In this document: positions 10,414 to 20,570 of the stretch, in pieces
How the letters are laid out: every line of letters starts with the position of its first letter
Numbering within the stretch: position 1 is the stretch's first letter
Source of the DNA: Siphonodentalium dalli
Lineage: Eukaryota > Mollusca > Scaphopoda > Gadilida > Siphonodentaliidae
Reading direction: 5' to 3'
Assembly (NCBI GenBank): GCA_032622095.1
Contig: CP136064.1
Span: 257,837,863-257,901,862, forward strand
Length of the DNA: 64,000 bases
The notes under the pieces: generated by a model
What the model was told of the DNA's origin: nothing
The model's database searches: none
What the model saw: the letters and a program-made list of their open reading frames with translations, nothing else
Translations under genes and position numbers: made by a program

Positions 10414-11310
10414 GATATATTTATGAGACTGAATACCTCAAAGTTTGTCATTATGAGCTCACCGGCCACTGTCACAGGTATTTGAGAGTGGCTAAAATGT
10501 ACTGGCAAGCTTGACGGTTTTTGCATGAGGGAGGTGACTAAAAGTCAAGCTTGGCGATTTGAAATTTTTTAAAAGCCTTTTAAATGCTGTTTTCGTGTGA
10601 AATCTGTTGGAATATCTAGAACCAGTCAATTACCGGTACTTATATGGTCAATTTTCGTAAATTAATCGTTAAGCGGACTATTGACTTTGGAAAATTTGAC
10701 TAATTTGCTCATTTTCAAATCAAAATCAAATATAGAGTGTCTTTCGTATATGATCACTTACCTTAAACGCTGTTATAAGATTGTATTCTTATATGGTATC
10801 AGGTAGGATATAATGTAGGCTAATCCAGCCGAAAGATGCACTGCTTTTGGTCACAAATAACAAAAGAAGTATAGGCGTGGTTTAGGGTATATTCATGGGC
10901 TAATCCACCCGTTATAAACACTGCATTTGGCGACAAATGACAAAGAGGTTATGCCGGCGTGGTTTGTCTCTGAGAGTTCCAATCGATAAAGCATGAGACA
11001 TGCGGCGCAGCTGAATCAGAATTATAATGAGCATCAGGGAAATCCCCGGCTAAATCAGGATAATGGGCGATATCGAACGCCACGCCAATCGATGACACCG
11101 CCCGATAGGATAGGTTCACACGCTGGCAAATTTGCAGGCAATTTATTAGCGGCAGAGGACTGTGTGGTGTACCAGGATCCAAGTCTGCAAATAGTCGAGC
11201 TCCATGCAGAATTCAGTCCCCTATATACGCAGGACTTACCGCTGCCCGCACCAACATGTACTGCATGTGAATTTTAAGAAATGTCACATTTATTTTTTTG
11301 AGAGACTTTT
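10414..11310. other. Non-genic stretch with one short tandem duplication
   Basis: About 80-bp units at 10807-10881 and 10887-10969 share GGCTAATCCA(G/C)CCG, CACTGC-TTTGG, ACAAATGACAAA-like and GGCGTGGTTT. The following 300 bases are less AT-rich and hold a 94-codon plus-strand frame (10993-11277) and a 77-codon minus-strand frame that overlap. Neither has a recognisable domain or convincing splice context. Confidence 0.4.
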
Positions 11311-11314
11311 GTAG

Positions 11315-11406
11315 GTTACAATTCATTCTGCATTATATATTCTGAGAAACTGTACTGTCCATATTCATTTGAAAATTGTTTAGATCAAGCCAGAATGAAT
11401 TGTAAC
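11315..11406. repeat. Perfect 16-bp inverted repeat
   Basis: GTTACAATTCATTCTG at 11315-11330 is matched exactly by CAGAATGAATTGTAAC at 11391-11406. The 60-base loop has no further structure. Possibly a small foldback remnant. Confidence 0.7.
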
Positions 11407-11524
11407 TGACAAAACACCTCAATAAAAAATGTTTAGATTTTATTAAGAAAATACACATGCCGGCAGCGGTCAGACATAGCGTAGCGAGGGGATTGAACTC
11501 TGTTTTGCGGTTGGCAAAAGGCAA

Positions 11525-11720
11525 ATAGTGTGTCTGTCATTTTCAGAATGAGGTCCCCAGTGGGTGAATTTATTGACGCTATATATATCCCGCACGGCGC
11601 GGGCTAGCATCACCAAATTCACTCTGTTTGGAAACTCATTCTGCCGAGGCCTCAACTGCTATGGGAGACCTGGGATCAGTTTTAACGTTCCCCAGTTGAT
11701 ACGTTCACACGATGGCAATT
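11525..11720. mobile_element. Relative of the GAGGTCCCCAGAGGG foldback
   Basis: Shares TGTGTCTGTCATTT-CAGAATGA, GAGGTCCCCAG-GGGTGAATT, the central CCCGCA-GGC, AGGCCTCAACTGCTATGGGA and GTTCCCCAGTTGA with 3041-3210. It ends near 11720 with CACACGATGG. Confidence 0.7.
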
Positions 11721-11884
11721 AATTTGGGCGACAGAGGGTGCTAGGATCACAGGGGTCCTGAGACTATTTTTATTAATATATTTTATGATATATATTAAAA
11801 GGTCTCAGCGTAGATTTTCGAGGAAATAACACCAAATCGAACCACATATAGTATACAAATGTCCTTGCACCAGATGCAAATAAC

Positions 11885-12647
11885 AATACTATATCTATTA
11901 TATATTTTGGAAGATCTGTCTGTGTATCTGTCTGTGGTGTGTGTGTGGGGGGGGGGGGGTGTGTGTGTTCGCGATGAACTCGAAAACGGCAGACCCGATT
12001 TCGATGAAACTTCGTATGTGAGGCTACTATCGGCCGGGAAGTGGCATAGGCATATTAATTTTCAGATCCGAGGTAAACTTTTCACGTGCCGAGGTCAAAT
12101 CTGTTTTTACGCCGTTTTGCGCTAATATATTTCAGTTCGGTGCTCACAAATCGATTCGATATAGCGCGAATAATAAATTGCCAGTCATATAATTTGCACG
12201 GTTAGAATCGGTGGCGCTTCCTCTTTCCAATGATGTATCACACGCCTATGTACGTTTAACGTTTCTACCTTAATTATCGGGAAGAACGCAGGACCATGCT
12301 TCGCTCATCGAAAAACATTCCGTAAATATAATTACGCCGTCAACAGATCGTGACGTGATCGCGTTTAACTTTTAACCGGTCGATGTCGCTTTAACTCATC
12401 ACCGACCGAGGTATCCGCAAATCACATTGGGCAATATATATATCTCGGAAACGGGTGGAGCTATCGACTTGAAATTTGGTATGTGAATGTATCTTGCCCC
12501 GGATACGAATTTTATCGGGTCGCCGAGCCCGTGCGACGCCAGCTTCGCGCATGCGCAGACCAGATCTCGGAAACGGGTGGAGCTATCGACTTGAAATTTG
12601 GTTTTTGAATAGCCCGGACGAAGTCGAGTCACCTTCTAGTATATATA
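11885..12647. repeat. Long repeat A (CTTCTAGTATATA edge)
   Basis: Starts in ATCTATTATATATTTTGGAA, GATCTGTCTGTG, continues into a TG/G microsatellite and CGAAAACGGCAGACCCGATT, and ends with CCCGGACGAAGTCGAGTCAC then CTTCTAGTATATA. Its last 170 bases contain the reverse complement of the unit that fills repeats C1 and C2 (GTCGATAGCTCCACCC etc.). The middle (12060-12420) looks unrelated to repeat B, so A is a mosaic. Confidence 0.7.
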
Positions 12648-12674
12648 TATATCTATTATATATTTTGGAAGATC

Positions 12675-12716
<42 letters not shown>

Positions 12717-13857
12717 CGCGATAAACTCGAAAACGGCGGACCCGATTTCGATGAAACTTGGTATGTGGGGATATTTTCGGCCGGGAAGTGGCATAGGCCT
12801 ATTAATTTGCCCGTGCGACGTGACCTTGACCTTGAAATCGGGTAATTTCAAGGTCAAACGCCCGAATATCACGGGATTTCGATAAAACTTGGTATGTGAG
12901 GGTACTTTCGTATGGGAAGTCTCATAAGCATATTCATTTGCCCGTGCGACGTGACATTGACCTTGAAATCGGGTCAATTCAAGGTCAAATCGCCAATTTT
13001 GTTGGGATTTCGATAAAATGTTATACATAGGGTTGCCTTTGTCCACTGAGTGTTTTGGACGGGTCAAATTGTGACCCCGACCTGACCTTGACCTTCAAAA
13101 TAATCAATTCAAGGTCAAATCGGGTAAAACCGGATGGATTTCGACGGGCACGTTTGTCGTGTACTTTTGTCCGGGCAGTGTTTTAGACTGTTCAAATCGT
13201 GACCCCACTTGACCTTGACCTTCATTATGGACAATTCAAGGTCAAAGCCCGGACGAAGTCGGGTCCGTGCGACGTGACATTGACCTTGAAATCGGGTAAT
13301 TTCAAGGTCAAACGCCCGAATATCACGGGATTTCGATAAAACTTGGTACGTGGGGGTACATAAGGCCGGGGAGTGGCATAAACCTATTAATTTGCCCGTG
13401 CGATGTGACCTTGATCTTGAAATCGGGTCATTTCAAGGTCAAACGCCCGAATATCACGGGATTTCGATGAAACTTGGTATGTGGGGGTACTTTCGTATTG
13501 GGAGTCTCATAAGTATATTCATTTGCCCGTGCGACGTGACCTTGACCTTGAAATCGGGTCAATTCAAGGTCATATCGCCAATTTTTATGGAATTTCGACG
13601 AAATTTGATACGTGGGGTTACTTTTGTCCACTGAGTGTTTTGGACGGGTCGAGTCGTGACCACGACCTGACCTTGACCTTCAAAATGGTCAATTCAAGGT
13701 CAAATCGGCTAAAACCGGATGGATTTCGACGGGCACGTTTGTCGGGTACTTTTGTCCGGGCAGTGTTTTGGACCCCACTTGACCTTGACCTTCAAAATGG
13801 ACAATTCAAGGTCAAAGCCCGGACGAAGTCGGGTCACCTTCTAGTATATATATATAA
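12648..13857. repeat. Long repeat B with TGACCTTGACCTT motifs
   Basis: Same two edges as repeat A. After a (TG)n tract the body is made of roughly 110-120-bp units. Each has GATTTCGAT(A/G)AAACTTGGTA, a (G/T)GGGTACTTT-like part, TTTGCCCGTGCGACGTGAC, CTTGACCTTGAAATCGGGT and AATTCAAGGTCAAA. The paired GACCTTGACCTTGAA and TTCAAGGTCA lie in inverted orientation, so each unit can fold back. Frames of 90-140 codons appear on both strands only because units lack stops; they are translations of the repeat. Confidence 0.85.
12676..12715. repeat. (TG)n microsatellite
   Basis: About 19 uninterrupted TG dinucleotides between GATCTGTC and TTCGCGATAAAC, at the same position within repeat B as the TG/G run in repeat A. 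Confidence 0.95.
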
Positions 13858-14506
13858 CTGAACTCTTTTTCTCATATTTCGTTATATGGAAATAATATAT
13901 TTTTTATTAAGTTATGTGCGTTGTCCTGCCGAAATGTTTAGGCTATAATGTCACGTCGTGAGCGCAGGTGCCTGGTACAAGAGACCCTCGCCACCCAAAG
14001 ATATGTCTTTGGGTGGTGGGGGTCAATTGTGGTCGTGATTAACGAAAAATCAGTTTGAACAGCTTATGAAAGAGTCGATTTTCACACTTACAAATCAACT
14101 GATCCCGAGAGAAACTAAATTACCGCACCTCAAATATGTTCAATATATAGTCTTATAGGTTATAGGCTAAATATTATTGGGGTTGTGTCAATTTTCGTCC
14201 TGGAGACCTGTCAGTGTATAATAGTGTAAGCAATCGGCACTAGGCCTGCACCAAGTCACCAAAATCACAATTAACTATACACACTAGTCTCACTATGCAC
14301 GCTATAATATTTCGTTATTTCAATTATTATTTCGTTATAACGAAATATTATGTCATCAAAACGAAATCTTATAAAGTGCTGTGCATTAACGCACCTCAAT
14401 CAATGTGCCGTGTCGTAGATACATTCGCCTATTTTATGCATAATGCTATTTTATGGAATATTATAATCCCCTTCTCTTTTCATTGAGTTGAACTAATCAA
14501 CTACAC
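13858..14506. other. AT-rich non-genic stretch
   Basis: A short hairpin-like AAAGATATGTCTTT sits at 13998. TTTCGTTAT(A/T) strings recur at 13878 and near 14311-14340. No gene or repeat unit recognised. Confidence 0.45.
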
Positions 14507-14700
14507 ACAGAGAAATTTTGGTTCTCCGGGAAACAAAACTGGTTTCATATAAAGTTTGTCCCAGTATGGGAATAAAACGAAGAACCAAACATACATGTTT
14601 TGGTTCTTCACGAATAATCAAAATAACGAACCAAAATGAAGAACCAAATTCAAGAACCAATTGTGAGGAAATTTACCTTAATAACAATTGATGTCTAGTG
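14507..14700. repeat. GAACCAAA-rich repeat with hairpin
   Basis: Five GAACCAA(A) motifs, two of them forming a hairpin at 14579-14609 (GAAGAACCAAA against TTTGGTTCTTC). A related GGAACCAAATAG/CTATTTGGTTCC stretch occurs at 15550-15715. The two may be the ends of one element into which the 14836-15310 foldback inserted, but that is unproven. Confidence 0.45.
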
Positions 14701-14835
14701 TAAGGCATGAAACATATTTCACAGATTGCATTTGAATAACCACCATTTCCCCAGAGAAAAATGAAACAACCTGGAACTTATCCTTTTCTAAAAATAAATT
14801 GAGGTCCGAACCCATGTATACATCTTCCCATACTT

Positions 14836-15310
14836 TAAAGGTACTCAATCCGATAAAACTCCTCTCAATTACTATATCAATGGCTTCGGGGGTCAAAAAT
14901 ATTTGATTCGAGTCGAGGAAGTCACCCATCAAAGCTCAGATTTGTTAGATATCGATTTTAGAAATCTATTATTTTTCATTATCGGGAATACTATCTGGCC
15001 CAGAACTCAGTCAAAATTGCGTTAAAATTACCACTTGATTTTAGAGTTATCCATCCTTGTCTGTTTTAATAGATTTGGAGTACACATCCAGAGCAGATTA
15101 CGGCAGTTATTAGTACTCATCTCGAGTTAATAACAAATTTCAAAAATCAATATCTAATAACTCTGAGCTTTGTTTGATGGGTTCATCGACTCGAATCAAA
15201 TATTTTTTACCCCCAAAGCCAAAGAAATAGTAATATAGGACCCTCTGATCGGATTGTTGTTGTTGGAATCTGTTGAGATGGGGACCCTCTTTACGGATTG
15301 AGTACCTTTA
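14836..15310 (+). mobile_element. 475-bp foldback element, copy 1 (AAAGGTACTCAATCCG ends)
   Basis: Begins TAAAGGTACTCAATCCG and ends CGGATTGAGTACCTTTA. The two roughly 190-bp arms are imperfect inverted copies (TTGATTCGAGTCGAGGAAGT on the left against GACTCGAATCAAATATTTTT on the right), so the whole folds on itself. TA sits at both edges. The left arm is open for about 55 codons (reading SDKTPLNYYINGFGG, RVEEVTHQSSDLLD and onward). The other arm is closed, so coding is doubtful. Confidence 0.85.
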
Positions 15311-15539
15311 ACCACCTAAACTTGGTATATCCTTTTCTGATCAGCACTACCATCTCTTTACTATATCCTCATGAGTGCTTCTGAATACGGGGAGAGGGTC
15401 ATCAATAAGTTGCATAACTTGTACTCCAATCCCCTGTTGCCACATCACATGTATAAATATATCTATTTTGTAATTTAATCCAATATATTCATGGCACAAT
15501 AAATATGTTACTACTACTACTACTATCAAGTAGAAAACA

Positions 15540-15720
15540 GACATTATGGATCCACATTGGAACCTATCTTGTTTATAATGTTTGTCCTGAGGGGAGAACC
15601 AATGTGACCTATTTTGGTTATCTATTTGGTTCCCAGGATAGAACCATGCAGAACATGGAACCAAATAGTTCCCCATTTGCTTCACTAAATGGATAATAGG
15701 AAACAATTGTGAGTACTTGG
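15540..15720. repeat. ACCAAATAG-rich inverted stretch
   Basis: TCTATTTGGTTCCC at about 15621 faces GGAACCAAATAG at about 15658; ACAAT(T)GTGAG closes the stretch. It looks related to 14507-14700. Confidence 0.35.
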
Positions 15721-15833
15721 GGATACAATGCCCCGTGACACTATGTGTAGGTTATAAGCATGTTTGGGGTGTCTTTGTTTCTGAAAGTTCTATTACTTCG
15801 TAAATACGGTATCGGGTATACCGTAAAGGTACT

Positions 15834-16308
15834 CAATCCGATAAAACTCCTCTCAATTACTATTTCAATGGCTTCGGGGGTCAAAAATATTTGATTCGAG
15901 TCGAGGAAGTCACCCATCAAAGCTCAGATTTGTTAGATATCGATTTTAGAAATCTATTATTTTTCATTATCGGGAATTCTTTCTGGCCCAGAAGACAGTC
16001 AGAATTTCGTTATTATTACCACTTGATTATAGAGTTATCCATCCTTGTCTGTTTCAATACAGTTTTGGCGTAAAATCTCGAGCAGGTTACCAAATTGACG
16101 GCAGTTATTAGTACTCATCTCGAGCAATTAACAAATTTCAAAAATCAATATCTAATAACTCTGAGCTTTGTTTGATGGGTTCCTCGACTCGAATCAAATA
16201 TTTTTTACCCCCAAAGCCAAAGAAATAGTAATATAGGACCCTCTGATCGGATTGTTGTTGTTGGAATCTGTTGAGATGGGGACCCTCTTTACGGATTGAG
16301 TACCTTTA
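15834..16308 (+). mobile_element. 475-bp foldback element, copy 2
   Basis: Same ends and arms as 14836-15310 in the same orientation, with scattered substitutions (for example TTCTTTCTGGCCC in place of ATACTATCTGGCCC). The right edge TACCTTTA passes directly into AACTTGATAGCACACGATG, which also borders a copy at 54436. Confidence 0.85.
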
Positions 16309-16480
16309 AACTTGATAGCACACGATGTTGGTTCAACGAATAGACCCCGAAATTGTTCTGATGTCTGAAGAAAATATCGATATATATTAATACAGTTATT
16401 GTTCTATACTTTACCCCGTTTGTGATATGAGCAATATAGTTACCCTCGCCAACAACCAAACGACCATATTATATGCATAT
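16309..16480. repeat. Segment duplicated in inverse orientation at 54262-54435
   Basis: The stretch from CTTGATAGCACACGATGTTG to CCAACAACCAAACGACCAT is found as its reverse complement at 54275-54435, again touching a copy of the 475-bp foldback. The two sites therefore share flank as well as element, which indicates a duplication of host DNA rather than two insertions. Confidence 0.8.
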
Positions 16481-16734
16481 AACTCGAAACAGGCTATATT
16501 GGCATGTGTACATTGGTATTTCAAAGTAATCCTGACTGATTTAGTCTCCTCCGTATCACCTTAACCCCAAACGCTTGGACATATTGGTCTGTTAGAATAT
16601 AGGACATTTAAGCTAAGCCTGTTCCCACACAAACATTGAATTGAATCATCGATCAAAATGGAAAAGAAAATCATTAGGTTTGGTTGGCGATTATCGCAAT
16701 ACGCCAGGGGAACACCGTGTGCGTAACGTACATG
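16481..16734. other. Short non-genic stretch
   Basis: No motif, repeat or frame recognised. Confidence 0.5.
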
Positions 16735-17378
16735 TAACTATCACAAGTATAACGTACTCTGGGGACAACTTATCGCCAATTTCATGCGTAAGATATATAT
16801 TTAAAACATGAATTCAGTTAAATGTTTCTACAGTTATCTGCATGGACTAGATCCCATCCATCTTTCCGACTAAATGCGGGTCATAACTTATGTCTTAATT
16901 TTACAATTGTCTTATGACATCTATAATTATACCACCAGTCTGGCACCAGACTTAAAGTTAAGACCATCTTAAGTTAAGGCCTTGTTCGTGAAACGCGCTT
17001 ATAGATGAACGTTTGAACGTAATGCCAATTTTAAGGATCACAAATATGCCCTTATCTGGTTTAGAACCAACTCTGTTACCACTGGACGGCATATATTGGC
17101 CTAATGTACCATGTACGTAGCCAGCTGAGCCACCGATGCCCACTGGGGCAAAATCCGCAACAAAATAGCCAGATTCAGCAGAGGATATCGGAGATAAACC
17201 ATGCATGCAAACCCATAAAGTTAAAAACTCTATGCCTGACACAGTACATCAGTTGGACATTTCAGACCCACATTTGAATTGTAATATTTAATGTCGTCCT
17301 GATAGTTTGATGTCCCAACCAATATGTTATGTGTTCGTTTAGGACGGGAAACGGATACAAAACATTACCTACAGGAAA

Positions 17379-17408
17379 GGAAACGGATATATATATATAT
17401 CCGTTTCC
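17379..17408. repeat. Perfect palindrome GGAAACGG(AT)nCCGTTTCC
   Basis: GGAAACGG, seven AT steps and CCGTTTCC make an uninterrupted 30-base palindrome. The equivalent place in the second duplication copy (23999-24018) holds GGGAAACGGATCCGTTTCCC, another perfect palindrome made differently. Single GGGAAACGGAT half sites lie 30 bases upstream here. Confidence 0.85.
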
Positions 17409-17519
17409 CACTTCATGCACTTGTTATCAGCGAATTATTATTTTATAATTTAATGTTTTTCGCATAGTAACATATGTATTCAATATAGGCCGATCACTCA
17501 GTGAGGGGTCCGGGAAGAT

Positions 17520-17582
17520 GTAACCTATTTTTGGCGTCACGTGGGGGTCGCGTGCCGTGATTCGTGACGTCATTGTTCCAAA
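17520..17582 (+). promoter_or_regulatory. CpG-rich promoter-like block
   Basis: A local CpG-rich stretch in an AT-rich region. It contains an E-box CACGTG (17538-17543), a full CRE palindrome TGACGTCA (17565-17572) and, overlapping the following ATG, CAAAATGGCGGC (17579-17590), which matches the YY1 initiator-type element AANATGGCGGC found at many animal start sites. The order CRE then YY1/ATG reads in the plus direction. No TATA box is evident. In the duplicate (24160-24233) the CRE and YY1-like motif are kept but the E-box is CACCTG. Confidence 0.5.
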
Positions 17583-17650
17583 ATGGCGGCGCCCAGTAGC
17601 ATAAGCCGTAGACGCGTAGACAAGTTTTCGGTTGGCAATCACCATGTCAG
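17583..17650 (+). CDS. Candidate first coding exon, unknown gene
   Basis: ATG in the context CAAAATGGCGGCG opens a 22-codon frame beginning MAAPSSISRRR and continuing VDKFSVGNHHV. The frame ends two bases into the next codon at CAG|GTGAAT, a good splice-donor match; without splicing the frame stops at once at the TGA inside GTGAATC. Directly upstream is a CpG-rich block with CRE, E-box and YY1-like sites. A second ATG (CACCATGTCAG) lies seven bases before the donor. I cannot identify the protein, and no downstream exon was found. The duplicate at 24234-24305 carries a four-base insertion that shifts the frame to an early stop, so only this copy could be active. It may also be a promoter relic carried in a repeat. 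Confidence 0.35.
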
Positions 17651-17660
17651 GTGAATCTTG

Positions 17661-17892
17661 ACTCCTTCAGCGGATGGAACAAGAAGCGGGTGCAATTTAA
17701 ATATATTCCTGGATCCTATTTCTTTGGAAATTAATTACATTTGATTCAAAATGTCGCATGCAGACATTTCGTATAGCGAAATTACAGCCCCAAACGCATA
17801 ATTTTCCGAAAATCGGTTGCCTTGTCAACCGTTCGCAAATTGGTGGTATCTACCCAAAATGTTTGGAAGATTTACAAACTACGGATGATCAC
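17661..17892. repeat. Left part of an interrupted duplicate unit
   Basis: From TTTGATTCAAAATGTCGCA (17740) to CTACGGATGATCACC (17892) this matches 19395-19550 and 24453-24608. It is cut at GATGATCACC by repeats C1 and C2. The unit resumes after 19182 with GAATTCTGTCATGACAAATG and GTCTGACCCAACATT. Confidence 0.8.
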
Positions 17893-18418
17893 CGATATAT
17901 ATATATGACTAGAAGGTGACCCGACTTCGTCCGGGCTATTCAACAACCAAATTTCAAGTCGATAGCTGCACCCGTTTCCGAGATCTGGTCTGCGCATGCG
18001 CGAAGCTGGCGTCGCACGGGCTCGGCGACCCGATAAAATTCGTATCCGGGGCAAAATACATTCACATAGCAAAGTTCAAGTCGATAGCTCTACCCGTTTC
18101 CGAGATCTCGTCTGCGCGTGCGCGAAGCTGGCGTCGCACGGGCTCCGCGACCCGATAAAATTCGTATCCGGGGCAAGATACATTCACATAGCAAATTTCA
18201 AGTCGATAGCTCCACCCGTTTCCGAGATCTCGTCTGCGCATGTGCTGCACGGGCGCCGCACGGGCTCGCCAATACGACAACGCCCACCGCCTGGTCAAAC
18301 TACACATACGTACCAAGTTTCGTCCCGATCGGTCGAGAATCGTAGATTTGTATAAATGACAGACAAACATACATACATACAGACAGACAAACAGACAGAG
18401 GTCTTCAAAATATATATG
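17893..18418. repeat. Long repeat C1 with TGCGCATGCGC units
   Basis: Edges are (AT)n ACTAGAAGGTGACCCGACTT and GACAGAGGTCTTCAAAATAT; the left edge is the reverse complement of the CTTCTAGTATATA edge of repeats A and B. The interior has three units of about 125 bp: TTTCAAGTCGATAGCT, CACCCGTTTCCGAGATCT, (G/T)CTGCGCATGCGCGAAGCTGG, CGTCGCACGGGCT, CGACCCGATAAAATTCG and CAAGATACATTCACATAGC. It ends with CCCGATCGGTCGAGAATCG and a CAGACA/TACA microsatellite. Confidence 0.85.
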
Positions 18419-19182
18419 AGACTAGCCGATGAGCCCGACGTTGTCCGGGCTATTCAAAAACCAAATTTCAAGTCGATAGCTCCACCCGTTTCCGAGATCT
18501 GGTCTGCGTATGCGCGAAGCTGGCGTCGCGCTATTCAAAAACCAAATTTCAAGTCGATAGCTATTCAAAAACCAAATTTCAAGTCGATAGCTCCACCCGT
18601 TTCCGAGATCTGGTCTGCGCATGCGCGAAGCTGAGGCCCGACGTTGTCCGGGCTATTCAAAAACCAAATTTCAAGTCGATAGCTCTACCCAGCACGACGT
18701 TCCAAATTTCAAGTCGATAGGTCTACCCGTTTCCGAGATCGGGTCTGCGCATGCGCGAAGCTGGCGTCGCACGGGCTCGGCGACCCGATTAAATTCGTAT
18801 CCGGTGCAAGATACATTCACATACCAATTTCAAGTCGATAGCTCCACCCGTTTCCGAGATCTGGTCTGCGCATGCGCGAAGCTGCCGTCGCACGGTCTCG
18901 GCGACCCGATAAAATTCGTATCCGGGGCAAGATACATTCACATAGCAACTTTCAAGTCGATAGCTCCACCCGTTTCCGATATCTCGTCTGCGCATGCGCG
19001 AAGCGGGCGCCTCACGGGCTCGCCAATACGACAATGTCCACCGCCTGGTCAAACTACACACACGTACCAAGTTTCGTCCCGATCGGTCGAGAATCGTAGA
19101 TTTGTATAAATGACAAACATACAGACAAACATACAGACAAACATACAAACATACAGACAGAGGTCTTCAAAATATATATGAG
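18419..19182. repeat. Long repeat C2, tandem to C1
   Basis: Starts ACTAGCCGATGAGCCCGACG, where repeat C1 has ACTAGAAGGTGACCCGACTT. Has the same roughly 125-bp units, several truncated to the first 40 bases (ATTCAAAAACCAAATTTCAA then GTCGATAGCT, repeated four times near 18450-18700). Ends with the same CGATCGGTCGAGAATCG block, ACAGACAAACA repeats and GAGGTCTTCAAAATATATA. Long frames on both strands are repeat translations, not genes. Confidence 0.85.
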
Positions 19183-20120
19183 ATGAGCTGTAGAATTCTG
19201 TCATGACAAATGGTCTGACCCAACATTAAATTAACGCATACATTGCTATAAATTAATATAAAGTAAGCATTTTAATGTTAGAACACGGGGCTTTGGTGGC
19301 CATTTTGAATGGCGCCCTCTGTCGGTGTTGGGTGATTTTCGAGCAAGGCTAGTTCCAGATGTTGGCAAAATATTCCTGGATAATTTAACTTCCGAAATCA
19401 TTTATATATTTGATTCAAAATGTCGCAAACATATCGTAATATAACGAAGTTACAGCCCCCAAATGCATAAATTTCCGAAAATAGGTTGCTATAGGTGGTA
19501 TCTACCCAAAATTTCTAGAAGATTTATAGACTACGGATGATCACCCACATAGTATGAGTTGTCACGCGGAGAATTCTGCCTTGGCAAATGGTCTGACCCA
19601 ACATTGAGTAAACGCACAAATTGCTATAAAATTATATAAAAGCGAGCATTTCTGCAAACAATCACGTCTGTGAGTAATGTTTTCTCAAAAGAATCACCAA
19701 CCAACTTTGCCTTAGACTAATTTCATGAAACTGGGCCTAAACTAATGTAGTTTTAAACATAATTAAATTATTGTAGCGAATTTCTACAAGGTTATCGGTC
19801 AATCCTTATTTCATCTTAAAAGCCCATTTAGTTTTCGAGTCACCGATTATTTTTTTTATAGTGCCGTTATATATGGTTTTATTAACAATCTACATGTATG
19901 ACATAAAATATGATTAAAATACTATAATTCATCACCATTTGGAACGTATGTGTCTCAGGTGCCCAAGCATAAAAGAAAATAGCTGAAATCATAGAAAATT
20001 TCCCACGTTTCGCTCCCAGAATGCAATATAATTCAAACTAAGATATAGAGTTATTCGCCCTCCATTGAAAATAATAGACTTTTCAGAGCAGACCAGATGC
20101 AACTTAATTAAGCACAGAAC
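19183..20120. repeat. Segmental duplication, block 2 of copy 1
   Basis: 19276-20120 matches 24312-25085 (TTAATGTTAGAA-ACGGGGCTT, GGTGGCCATTTTGAATGGCG, ATCACGT(C/T)TGTGAGTAATG, CATCACCATTTGGAACGT and GAGCAGACCAGATGCAACTT). Copy 2 lacks about 70 bases around 19735-19830. 19183-19275 is the right part of the unit interrupted by C1/C2. A diverged inverse relative of 19800-20115 is at 40390-40790. Confidence 0.8.
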
Positions 20121-20570
20121 ATTTTATATATATATCTTTAATTGACCTCCATTACTAAAGATTGTATATATGAACACAATAGTATATAAAGAACATAATA
20201 CAAACGGTCATACATGTATCAACAAATCAAAGTATTTACATATAAATACAATTCTCGAGTTGGGTCTGCGCTCTTATCTGCATGTACCGTCCAAATCAAA
20301 ACAGTTCAGCATGACTACATGCGTTGCAATGCTTCAAGCGACAACATGTTTGAAAATTTGAATTGGAATGTCATCATCTGTAATCAATTGATCGCCCTCA
20401 ATTTCTGATAAGTTCCCAAGGAGCCAGGGGGGTGGAAAACAGTTTTTTCCAGGCACGTATGCCGGGGTGGGTGGGTGGTCGATAGGACCAACAAACAATT
20501 TTTTCCGCAACTCAAAAATATTTTTCCTGCAAGTCTTTTTGACTGTTTTTGCAATGAGTTTGGCTTAAAA
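20121..20570. other. Non-genic stretch
   Basis: No recognisable gene. 20420-20570 is G- and T-rich (GGGGTGGGTGGGTGG near 20463), and a similar G-rich piece at 20826-20910 follows, both around GGAAAAAA and TTTTTTCCG strings, so they may be inverted parts of one decayed element spanning 20420-20990. Confidence 0.4.

Larger units (their letters stand above)
16735..17660. repeat. Segmental duplication, block 1 of copy 1
   Basis: Matches 22970-24315 in the same orientation from ACTATCACAAGTATAACGTA through CACCATG(T/G)CAGGTGAATC, at roughly 90-95% by eye. Copy 2 carries an extra 364 bp at 23275-23639 and a 9-base in-frame-sized insertion near 23765. Includes a CpG-rich promoter-like block and an exon-like start listed separately. 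Confidence 0.85.

Noticed and set aside
10993-11277. 94-codon plus-strand and 77-codon minus-strand frames
   Set aside because: They overlap antisense, neither resembles a known family, and the local rise in G+C alone explains the lack of stops.
12636-13861. Frames of 90-143 codons on both strands
   Set aside because: Direct translations of repeat B units; the same peptide recurs in all units, including the (TG)n tract read as poly-His-Thr.
17872-19148. Several 66-162-codon frames on both strands
   Set aside because: Translations of the 125-bp units of repeats C1 and C2; they appear in parallel on both strands.
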